Of a stretch of DNA of 64,000 nucleotides, positions 24,119 to 31,377 are shown piece by piece (position 1 is the stretch's first letter; each line of letters starts with the position of its first letter). The DNA is taken from positions 186,001 through 250,000 of the forward strand of contig NZ_CADIKL010000002.1 of NCBI RefSeq assembly GCF_902859945.1, in the 5' to 3' direction. The position numbers and the translations under genes were made by a program. The stretch is from Paraburkholderia caffeinitolerans (lineage in GTDB: Bacteria > Pseudomonadota > Gammaproteobacteria > Burkholderiales > Burkholderiaceae). The notes beneath the pieces are model-generated. The model was given only the letters and a program-made list of their open reading frames with translations. It did no database searches and was not told where the DNA came from.

Positions 24119-25462
24119 ATGTCCGTCACTGAGCAGAATGCGTCTACGGTCTATTCCGGCGCCGATGCTTCGATCGAGGATGCCGTTTATCGCAAGGTGT
24201 CCTGGCGTTTGCTGCCGTTCCTTTGCATCCTCTGGGTTCTTGCCTGGCTCGACCGCGTCAATATCGGCTTTGCCAAGCTGCAAATGCTCGATACGCTGAA
24301 ATTCAGCGAAGCGGTCTACGGCCTCGGCGCCGGCATTTTCTTTCTCGGTTATTTCTTTTTCGAAGTGCCTTCGAACGCGCTGCTGCAGAAAATCGGCGCG
24401 AAGAAGACCATCATGCGCATCACGATCGGCTGGGGCATTATCTGCATCCTCCAGTCATTCGTTCGCACCCCGACACAGTTCTATCTCTTGCGCTTTTTGC
24501 TTGGCGCATTCGAAGCCGGCTTCTATCCGGGCATTATTCTTTACCTGACCTACTGGTATCCGAGCAGCCGCCGCGCGAAGGCGTTCGGCACCTTCATGTC
24601 GGCCTCCGCAATTGCTGGCGTGCTGGGCGGCCCGCTCGCGGGCACCATCATGACCTCGATGGACGGCGTGAGCGGCCATCACGGCTGGCAATGGCTGTTC
24701 GTGATCGAAGGCATTCCGTCGATCGTGGCCGGCATCGTGGCGTTCTTCTACATGACCGACCGCCCCGATCATGCAAAGTGGCTGACCGTTTCCGAAAAGC
24801 AGGTCCTCCAGAACATTCTGGAGCAGGACAAGCGCGCGCTCGGCGAACGCGGTCATGACTGGCGCACGCTGTTCAGCAACCCGAAAGTGTGGCTGCTGAT
24901 CGCAATCTTCTTCTGCCTGCTGTGCGCGAATTCGGCGCTCACGTTCTGGATTCCGACCATCATCCGCGACTCGGGCTTCGGTTCGACCCTCGTGATTGGC
25001 TGGATTGCGGCATTCGCCTATGTGTTCGGCGCGGCGGGCATGATCCTGAACGGCGCACGCTCCGACCGCAACAAGGAAGTGCGCTGGCACTTCGCCGTCC
25101 CGGCGGGCTGCGGCGCGCTGGCCATGGCCGCCCTGGCCGCCATGCTCGGCTTCCACGGCATTGCCCCCGCCTTCACGATGGCCGCGATGGTGATCGCACT
25201 GGCCGGCACCATGAGCGCCATTCCCGTGTTCTGGCAATTGCCGAACCTGTATCTGGCCGGCAGTGCGGCAGCCATCGGCGTGGCGCTGATCAACTCGGTG
25301 TCCAACCTCGCCGGCTTCGGCGCGCCGTATGTGCTGGGCCTCGTCAAGACCGCCACGGGCAGCCTCGCGCCCGGCCTGTACCTCGTTGCCGGAATCGAGT
25401 TGCTGTCGGCGGCGCTGGTGATCCTCTTCATCGTGCAAGCTCGCCGCTCGAAGGAGGGCTGA
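24119..25462 (+). CDS. MFS transporter, anion:cation symporter (ACS) family
   Basis: 447 aa with about 12 membrane segments and a ribosome-binding site (AGGAGA) upstream. ACS-family marks are L-D-R-V-N-I-G-F-A in helix 1, G-Y-F-F-F-E-V-P-S-N and R-F-L-L-G-A-F-E-A-G-F-Y-P-G. These carriers import organic anions. Position at the head of an operon with hydroxyisourate hydrolase-like genes and guanine deaminase suggests uptake of a ureide or purine-derived anion; specificity is unproven. Confidence 0.85.
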   Translation: MSVTEQNASTVYSGADASIEDAVYRKVSWRLLPFLCILWVLAWLDRVNIGFAKLQMLDTLKFSEAVYGLGAGIFFLGYFFFEVPSNALLQKIGAKKTIMRITIGWGIICILQSFVRTPTQFYLLRFLLGAFEAGFYPGIILYLTYWYPSSRRAKAFGTFMSASAIAGVLGGPLAGTIMTSMDGVSGHHGWQWLFVIEGIPSIVAGIVAFFYMTDRPDHAKWLTVSEKQVLQNILEQDKRALGERGHDWRTLFSNPKVWLLIAIFFCLLCANSALTFWIPTIIRDSGFGSTLVIGWIAAFAYVFGAAGMILNGARSDRNKEVRWHFAVPAGCGALAMAALAAMLGFHGIAPAFTMAAMVIALAGTMSAIPVFWQLPNLYLAGSAAAIGVALINSVSNLAGFGAPYVLGLVKTATGSLAPGLYLVAGIELLSAALVILFIVQARRSKEG

Positions 25463-25465
25463 TCC

Positions 25466-25993
25466 ATGAGCGACCTTCGCAAACCCAATCGCCGCCAATT
25501 CGTTCTCGCCTCGATGACCATGGCCGGCGGCGCGCTGCTGTCGCGCCAGGTGCTCGCGAGCACGCCCACTGCTGCCGCATCGTCGGCGTCTTCGGCGCAG
25601 CCCGCACAATCCGCGGACCCCATCTCGCTGCATGGCGCGAGCCCGCGCCTGACGATCCACATTCTCGACACCTGGCACGGCATGCCCGCGACGGGCCTGA
25701 ACGTGGAGTTCGCGCGCATCGAGAACGATGTCGCCGTGCCGATCAAAACGGTGCGCGTCAACCAGAACGGCCGCGCCGACGAGCCGCTGCTGATCGGCGA
25801 CAGCTATCGCACCGGCGATTACGAGTTGCTCCTGCATGTGGACGATTACTTCCAGATGAAAGGCGCACGGATTGGTTCGCCCTCATTCCTCTCCAAGGTG
25901 CCGATTCGCTTTCGCATCAGCAGCGCGGCGGAGCGGCTGCATCTGCCGGTGCAGTTCGGCCCGTGGAATTACACCTACTACCGGGGTAGTTGA
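25466..25993 (+). CDS. Tat-exported transthyretin-like (hydroxyisourate hydrolase-like) protein
   Basis: 175 aa, with AAGGAGGG eight bases upstream, 3 bp after the transporter stop. The N-terminus N-R-R-Q-F-V-L-A-S is a Tat-type signal ending near residue 31, then a low-complexity Ala/Ser linker to about 55. The mature part is a transthyretin-related fold with the HIU hydrolase residues H65 (L-T-I-H-I), R103 (N-G-R-A-D) and H159 (L-H-L-P) and the terminal Y-R-G-S. A cytosolic paralogue follows 70 bp later. The exported copy suggests hydroxyisourate or a related ureide is processed in the periplasm; this is inference. Confidence 0.85.
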   Translation: MSDLRKPNRRQFVLASMTMAGGALLSRQVLASTPTAAASSASSAQPAQSADPISLHGASPRLTIHILDTWHGMPATGLNVEFARIENDVAVPIKTVRVNQNGRADEPLLIGDSYRTGDYELLLHVDDYFQMKGARIGSPSFLSKVPIRFRISSAAERLHLPVQFGPWNYTYYRGS

Positions 25994-26063
25994 GCGTGGC
26001 AGCTGAGCGGCCCGCGCCGCCACCTGACGATCAAACCCGATCAACCCAATCCGGAGCAAGCGA

Positions 26064-26399
26064 ATGGCAGGCATCAGCACTCATGTACTCGACCTCACGA
26101 CGGGCAAGCCCATCGCCGGCGTGCCGATCGAACTCTACGACCTGAGCGTCAAACCGCCGAAGCTGCTGAACCGCACGGTCAGCAACGCCGATGGCCGCAC
26201 CGACGCACCCATGCTGGCCGGCAGCGCAGCGAAAGCAGGACAGTTCGAATTGCGTTTCGCCATCGGCACGCATTTCAAGGAGCAGTCGGCGCTGGCCGAT
26301 GTCGTGCCGGTGCGATTCAACGTATTCGATCCCGTGCAGCACTATCACGTGCCGCTGCTCTGCTCGCCGTGGTGCTTTTCCACGTATCGCGGCAGCTAA
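26064..26399 (+). CDS. uraH: 5-Hydroxyisourate hydrolase, cytosolic
   Basis: 111 aa, the standard length; GGAG precedes the ATG. Active-site residues of the transthyretin-like family are present: H7 in S-T-H-V-L-D, R45 in D-G-R-T-D, H93/H95 in Q-H-Y-H-V-P-L-L and the C-terminal Y-R-G-S. It opens 5-hydroxyisourate to OHCU, which uraD at 22.1 kb then decarboxylates. It lies in one operon with the transporter, exported paralogue and deaminase. Confidence 0.94.
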   Translation: MAGISTHVLDLTTGKPIAGVPIELYDLSVKPPKLLNRTVSNADGRTDAPMLAGSAAKAGQFELRFAIGTHFKEQSALADVVPVRFNVFDPVQHYHVPLLCSPWCFSTYRGS

Positions 26400-26428
26400 C
26401 CCTCAACGCATTTCAATGGAGACGTCCC

Positions 26429-26899
26429 ATGTCCAATACCGATACTGAAACTTATCTGGTCGACTCGATCCGCCTTGCCATGGAGAACGTGCAAGAGCGC
26501 AAGACCTGGCCCTTCGGCGCCGTGCTCGTGCGCAACGGCAAGGTGCTGGCCCGTTCGGTCAATGAAGTGGATGCGCTTTGCGACCCCAGCGCACATGCCG
26601 AAATGCAGGCAGTGCGCGCTGCTAGCAAGGCCCAGGGCAGCACGGATCTGAGCGGCGCAGTGGTCTACGCGAGCGGCTACCCGTGCTCAATGTGCTTGAC
26701 GGCAATGTATCTGGCGGGCGTCAGCAAGGTGTATTACGCCTACTCGAACGAAGAAGGCGAGCCGTATGACCTCTCCGCCGCGCGCGGCTACGTGGAAATC
26801 GCGCGCCCGATCGAGCAGCGCGAGATGAAGCTGATCCACCACCGCGCACGCGACGAAGGGCAGGACCTGTATGAAGCGTGGCAGGCCGTGCAGGGTTAA
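26429..26899 (+). CDS. Nucleoside/guanine deaminase (CDA fold, GuaD-like)
   Basis: 156 aa from the ATG at 26429. The zinc site of the cytidine deaminase fold is H56-A-E58 and P85-C86-S-M-C89. Together with the length and the late-helix layout it resembles the Bacillus-type guanine deaminase that gives xanthine. It is the last gene in the MFS-uraH operon. tRNA adenosine deaminase is less likely given the context. Confidence 0.83.
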   Translation: MSNTDTETYLVDSIRLAMENVQERKTWPFGAVLVRNGKVLARSVNEVDALCDPSAHAEMQAVRAASKAQGSTDLSGAVVYASGYPCSMCLTAMYLAGVSKVYYAYSNEEGEPYDLSAARGYVEIARPIEQREMKLIHHRARDEGQDLYEAWQAVQG

Positions 26900-26925
26900 G
26901 AACCCATCCGTAAATAACTCCCCAA

Positions 26926-26958
26926 GCTCCAACCCGCAAGCGAACGCGGCGTTGGAGC
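26926..26958. repeat. Inverted repeat downstream of the deaminase gene
   Basis: GCTCCAAC at 26926-26933 is repeated inverted as GTTGGAGC at 26951-26958. It lies between convergent genes 27 bp after the deaminase stop. It may act as a transcript-end hairpin; there is no T-tract. Confidence 0.4.
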
Positions 26959-26964
26959 GAAGGC

Positions 26965-27014
26965 CCGGTTACGAAGCGAGCCAAACCTTGGCGGCAGCCC
27001 CTCTTCATAACCGG
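26965..27014. repeat. 12-bp inverted repeat before the HAD gene terminus
   Basis: CCGGTTACGAAG at 26965-26976 and CTTCATAACCGG at 27003-27014 pair in 11 of 12 positions around a 26-bp loop. With the hairpin just to the left it fills the gap between convergent genes. It may be a terminator for the minus-strand gene or a dispersed repeat; a genome search would decide. Confidence 0.4.
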
Positions 27015-27030
27015 GGCAGACTGCCACGCA

Positions 27031-28305
27031 TCACGCCAGCAGCTTGCGCTCCGTCTTCCCGTACTTCAACGATTTCTCATCCGGAATCATCAGCCCGGTG
27101 CGCTCGTCGCGGCCCTGCAAAATGAAGCGTGCATCAGGGTTGCCGATCTGCTCGGCCGCGAGCTTGCTGTCCTTGCCAATCTCCCCCTTCTTCATCCGGT
27201 TCACGATCACGCCGACCGCTGTGTCCTTGAAGTCGCGCAGCATCCACGCGTCGCCGTCGCTGTCGCCGAATACGAGCAGCGGGCCATAGCCCTTCTTCGA
27301 CTCCAGTTCGCCGCGAATACCCGCAGTCTTGCCCGGACCGTAGTTGAAGTACCAGCCGCTCTTGTAATTGCTCGTGTACTTGCCGTCCTGCATCTCCAGC
27401 CGCATGCCGATCACGTTTTCCGGCGGCACGCCGTAGCCGTAGTTCGGATGGCCGGAGAAAACGCGCACGATGTCGTCGAGCGACGCGGTGCTCACATAAA
27501 CGTCGATTCCGTTGGCGCGCAGCGTATGCATCACCGCACGAATTTCCTCATGAATGCGCAGGCCGTGGAAATGCTGGTCCGACACGACACCCGCTTTGCC
27601 AGGCAGCGTCTTCGGGCTTTCATACGTCACCTTGCGCAGCGCGTCGCCGATCCCATGATCGTTCGAGGCGGCCGCCAGCGCCTGCACCTCGGCAGTCGTC
27701 ATGTTCCTGTAGAAGTAGATGATCCACTTGTAGCCGACTTCGAGCGGATGCGTATCGCAGATCGCGTCGTACATGAAATACAGCTTCGCGCGGAAATCCT
27801 TGAACTGGTCGGTTTCCTGGATCACTTCGAGGCTCTTGTCGCCGGCGAGACCCTTATAGTTCGCATACAGCCAGCGGTAGTCGGATTCGACGTCGGCGGC
27901 GAGGTCCTCCATCGTGACCTGCTTGCCGTCCACCGTGGTGTAGTCCTTCATGAACGGGCCCTTCGGCACGTCTCTCCACATCACCTGAACGAATTCATCC
28001 GGCGTCAATTTGTACTGCAGATGATCGATCTGGTACATCAGCAACGCTTCTTCGCAGTCGTTCATGATGCACGTATTGTCCCAATCGAACACCGCGTATG
28101 GACGACGATTCGGGTTGTATTGCTTGCTTTTCACGCCGTGCTGGTCGAGCACCGACTGCAGGCGCGCCGCGTTCAGCGGCGACCAGCGGGCCGGATCGAG
28201 CGCGTCGGCTGTAGGCTTTCCGGCTTCTGCAGCGCCTGCTCTGGTGACAAGCGCGCCGGCCGCGGTGGCAACGGCAATCGTGTTTAGAAACTTGCGGCGT
28301 TGCAT
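27031..28305 (-). CDS. Exported HAD phosphatase, phosphorylcholine phosphatase-like
   Basis: 424 aa. The N-terminus M-Q-R-R-K-F-L-N followed by an Ala-rich segment is a Tat-like or Sec signal. HAD motif I is F-D-W-D-N-T (D74, D76, T78), motif II lies in V-S-T-A-S and motif IV in F-G-D-S-D-G-D. The long insertion between motifs I and II resembles Pseudomonas phosphorylcholine phosphatase (PchP), which releases choline from phosphocholine in the periplasm. Choline sulfatase and carnitine genes elsewhere in the window fit a quaternary-amine theme. The substrate is inferred. Confidence 0.75.
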   Translation of the reverse strand: MQRRKFLNTIAVATAAGALVTRAGAAEAGKPTADALDPARWSPLNAARLQSVLDQHGVKSKQYNPNRRPYAVFDWDNTCIMNDCEEALLMYQIDHLQYKLTPDEFVQVMWRDVPKGPFMKDYTTVDGKQVTMEDLAADVESDYRWLYANYKGLAGDKSLEVIQETDQFKDFRAKLYFMYDAICDTHPLEVGYKWIIYFYRNMTTAEVQALAAASNDHGIGDALRKVTYESPKTLPGKAGVVSDQHFHGLRIHEEIRAVMHTLRANGIDVYVSTASLDDIVRVFSGHPNYGYGVPPENVIGMRLEMQDGKYTSNYKSGWYFNYGPGKTAGIRGELESKKGYGPLLVFGDSDGDAWMLRDFKDTAVGVIVNRMKKGEIGKDSKLAAEQIGNPDARFILQGRDERTGLMIPDEKSLKYGKTERKLLA

Positions 28306-28445
28306 GGTCTCTCTCCGTGGATATGACGGCCCCTCGGGTGCGAGGGCACGTGCACACGAAAATATGACGGAAATATGACAACGCCTTACCGCCGTGCGAC
28401 GGCAAGCTGTCCACGAACGACATTATGCGAAAGCGGTATAACCCG

Positions 28446-29657
28446 CTATGACGGCCTTCCTGCCTTCACCACCGCGTCATAAGCCCGCTTCATGCGCCGC
28501 GCGCCTTCCCTGATCGCGTCCACGCCAGGCGCGGCAAACGAAAGCCGCAACGAAGCCTGATCGGCTGCATCGGCAAAGAAGGCTTTACCGGGCACGAAAA
28601 TGATCTTCTGCTCGATCGCCCGCGCCAGCAGGTCCGATGCGTCGATGCCCGGCAAGCGAGCCCACACGAACATGCCGCCTTCGGGCTGCGCAAACTCGAT
28701 GGCCTCCCCCAGTTCCTCACGCAACGCGGAGCACAGTTCGCGGCATTTCACGCCGTAGGCCGCCGTTATTTTCGGCAGATGAGGTTCGAGCGCGCCAGCC
28801 GCCAGGTATTCGGCCGCCACCGCCTGAGTCCAGGGCGAGCTGCACAGATCGACCGTCTGCTTGGCGATGACGCAACGCCTCACGATCTCGCGCGGACCAA
28901 CCATCCAGCCCACGCGCAGACCAGGCGCAACGATTTTGGACAGGCTCGCGAAATGCACGACCCAGTCGCGCGCGCCGTCGATCTGCTCCGCCTCGGCGAG
29001 CAGAGAGCGCAGCGGCGCGCCTGCAAAGCGCAGATCGCCATAGGGATCGTCCTCGACCACCACGAAACGATATTTGACCGCCAGCGCGAGCAGCGCGCGC
29101 CGACGCTCGGCGGACAGCGTCGCGCCGGTGGGGTTCGCAAAGGTCGGCACGGTGTAAAGCAGCTTCGGCTTGCCGCATGCGCCCGATTCCAGCAGCGCCG
29201 CGAGCTTCTCCACCTGAATCCCCTGCGCATCGATCGGAACCGTCACGATCTTTGCACGCTGCAACCGGAACGCCTGCAAAGTCGCGGGATAGGCGGGCTC
29301 TTCGGTGAGCACGACGTCGCCGGGTTCGACCAGCACGCGCAGCAGCAAATCGAGCCCCTGTTGCGAGCCCGTGGTCGCCATCACCTCGTCGGCTTCGCAC
29401 ACTGCGCCACGCCGGCCCATTAGCGCCACGATTTCACGCTTGAGCGCCGGCAGTCCATCCGTGGGCCCATATTGGAGGCACTGAACCGCGGGATCGTAAG
29501 CGCGCTGCGCCGCGAGCCGCAAGCCTTCCACATCGAACAAATCGCTGGCCGGATAGCCGCCCGCGAACGAAATCATGCCGGGCTCGCTGAGATACTTGAA
29601 GAGCTCGCGAATCGGTGAACCCGAAGGCTGATGGAACGGAGTCGTGAACGCGTACAT
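28446..29657 (-). CDS. PLP-dependent aminotransferase, probably 2-aminoadipate aminotransferase
   Basis: 403 aa from the ATG at 29657; a longer upstream extension has no family similarity. Class I/II fold type I aminotransferase of the LysN/kynurenine (KAT) group: S-F-A-G-G-Y-P near the N-terminus, Y-G-P-T-D-G-L-P-A-L, T-F-A-N-P-T-G, D-D-P-Y and the lysine in S-L-S-K-I. It sits directly behind amaB in a lysine-degradation operon, so 2-aminoadipate to 2-oxoadipate is the expected reaction. The gap to amaB is about 115 bp. Confidence 0.8.
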   Translation of the reverse strand: MYAFTTPFHQPSGSPIRELFKYLSEPGMISFAGGYPASDLFDVEGLRLAAQRAYDPAVQCLQYGPTDGLPALKREIVALMGRRGAVCEADEVMATTGSQQGLDLLLRVLVEPGDVVLTEEPAYPATLQAFRLQRAKIVTVPIDAQGIQVEKLAALLESGACGKPKLLYTVPTFANPTGATLSAERRRALLALAVKYRFVVVEDDPYGDLRFAGAPLRSLLAEAEQIDGARDWVVHFASLSKIVAPGLRVGWMVGPREIVRRCVIAKQTVDLCSSPWTQAVAAEYLAAGALEPHLPKITAAYGVKCRELCSALREELGEAIEFAQPEGGMFVWARLPGIDASDLLARAIEQKIIFVPGKAFFADAADQASLRLSFAAPGVDAIREGARRMKRAYDAVVKAGRPS

Positions 29658-29772
29658 GGTGTCGTTCGAGAGAGGTGAAGAACCGGAATGGATCGAAACG
29701 GTGGTGAGCCGCCGTCCGGAGAAAGTGCTACCGGACGGCGTAACTATGAATGAAGCGGGCCGGCTGGCGCTT

Positions 29773-31272
29773 TCAGTCGATGTTGAAATCGATGCCTTGC
29801 GCAAGCGGCAATGCCGACGAGTAGTTCACGGTGTTGGTCGCACGGCGCATATAGCCCTTCCACGCATCGGAGCCGGATTCGCGTCCGCCACCCGTTTCCT
29901 TTTCGCCGCCGAATGCGCCGCCAATCTCCGCGCCGCTCGGGCCAATATTCACGTTCGCGATGCCACAATCGCTGCCGCAAGCCGAAAGGAAACGCTCGCT
30001 CTCGCGCATATCCGTTGTAAACACGCACGACGAGAGACCGTGGTGAGCCGCGTTGTTAGCCTCAATGGCAGCGTCGAAATCGCTGTACTTGAGCACGTAA
30101 AGGATCGGTGCGAAGGTTTCCGTGAGCACGCTCTCAGTTTGCGACGGCATCTCGACAATCGCGGGACGCACGTAGAAACCCTGCTCGTTGCCGCTCACGA
30201 CGTGGCGTTCGCCGCCGAACACCTTGCCCCCTTCGGCCTTCGCTTGCGCGAGCGCGGCCTGCATGCGGCCAAACGATTGCTCGTCGATCAGCGGGCCCAT
30301 CAGCGTGCCCTGCTCCAGCGGATTGCCGATAGTCACCTTGCCGTAAAACGCCTTGAGGCGCTCGACTGTCTTGTCGTAAACGCTCTCGTGCACGAACAGC
30401 CGGCGCAACGTCGTGCAGCGCTGGCCCGCCGTGCCGACAGCCGCGAAGAGAATGCCGCGCAGTGCCAGTTCGAGGTTCGCGGTATTCGACACGATGCCGG
30501 CATTGTTGCCGCCGAGTTCCAGGATCGAGCGTCCGAAGCGGCGCGCCACTTCGATGCCGACGGCGCGACCCATTTCCGTGCTGCCGGTCGCACTGACGAT
30601 GTTCGAGCGCGGATCGGCCACGAGCTTTTCGCCGACTTCGCGCCGGCCATTGATCAGCATCGTCAGGCCCTCGGGCGCGTCGCCAAACTCTTTGAGGGCG
30701 TCCTGAAGGATGCCGTCGACCGCGAGCGCCGTGAGCGGCGTTTTTTCCGAAGGCTTCCAGATCACGGCATTGCCGCAAATAAGCGCGAGCGCCGCATTCC
30801 ACGACCACACCGCCGCCGGGAAATTGAATGCGGAGATCACGGTGCAAACGCCCAGCGGATGCCAGCTTTCCGCCATGCGATGGCCGGGCCGCTCCGAGGC
30901 GATGGTCAGGCCGTAAAGCTGCCGCGAAAGTCCCACTGCAAAATCGCAGATGTCGATCATTTCCTGGACTTCACCCAAGCCCTCCTGAAGGATCTTGCCG
31001 GTTTCGAGCGTAATGATGCTGCCAAGCGCCTGCTTTTTCTCACGCAGCTTGTTGCCGAGAATACGCACGAGCTCGCCGCGGCGCGGCGCCGGTACGTTGC
31101 GCCAGACCTTGAACGCGGCCTGCGCCTTGTCGAGCAACGCGTCCACGTTGGCGACCGGCTCGCTGGGAACGCGACCAATCAGTGCGCCGTCGATCGGCGA
31201 ATGGACTGCGATATCGCCGGCTTCCGCCAGATGAGCAATGCCGAGTTCCTTGAGAATGCTCGATGCTTTCAT
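29773..31272 (-). CDS. amaB: 2-Aminoadipate semialdehyde/P6C dehydrogenase (ALDH7)
   Basis: 499 aa from the ATG at 31272; an alternative start at 31305 adds 11 residues. ALDH7 marks are F-N-F-P, W-K-P-S-E-K-T, the catalytic Glu in L-E-L-G-G-N-N-A and the nucleophile in G-Q-R-C-T-T. It oxidises 2-aminoadipate-6-semialdehyde, in equilibrium with piperideine-6-carboxylate, to 2-aminoadipate. The HglS, AmaA and aminotransferase genes nearby make this role much more likely than another aldehyde. Confidence 0.88.
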   Translation of the reverse strand: MKASSILKELGIAHLAEAGDIAVHSPIDGALIGRVPSEPVANVDALLDKAQAAFKVWRNVPAPRRGELVRILGNKLREKKQALGSIITLETGKILQEGLGEVQEMIDICDFAVGLSRQLYGLTIASERPGHRMAESWHPLGVCTVISAFNFPAAVWSWNAALALICGNAVIWKPSEKTPLTALAVDGILQDALKEFGDAPEGLTMLINGRREVGEKLVADPRSNIVSATGSTEMGRAVGIEVARRFGRSILELGGNNAGIVSNTANLELALRGILFAAVGTAGQRCTTLRRLFVHESVYDKTVERLKAFYGKVTIGNPLEQGTLMGPLIDEQSFGRMQAALAQAKAEGGKVFGGERHVVSGNEQGFYVRPAIVEMPSQTESVLTETFAPILYVLKYSDFDAAIEANNAAHHGLSSCVFTTDMRESERFLSACGSDCGIANVNIGPSGAEIGGAFGGEKETGGGRESGSDAWKGYMRRATNTVNYSSALPLAQGIDFNID

Positions 31273-31377
31273 GCTATGTATGACCTCTTGATAATGCTGA
31301 TTCAAAAAATTGACGACGTTGAATTCATCGGGATGATCGACGCCGATTTAAGCCGATTCAAGTCGTTTTAAGCCGCT

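Noticed and set aside
24455..25837. 460-codon minus-strand open frame opposite the MFS transporter
   Set aside because: Antisense to a clear membrane protein and free of any recognisable domain.
29644..31371. 575-codon plus-strand open frame opposite amaB
   Set aside because: Antisense to the ALDH7 gene, whose catalytic motifs are intact; no independent evidence of coding.
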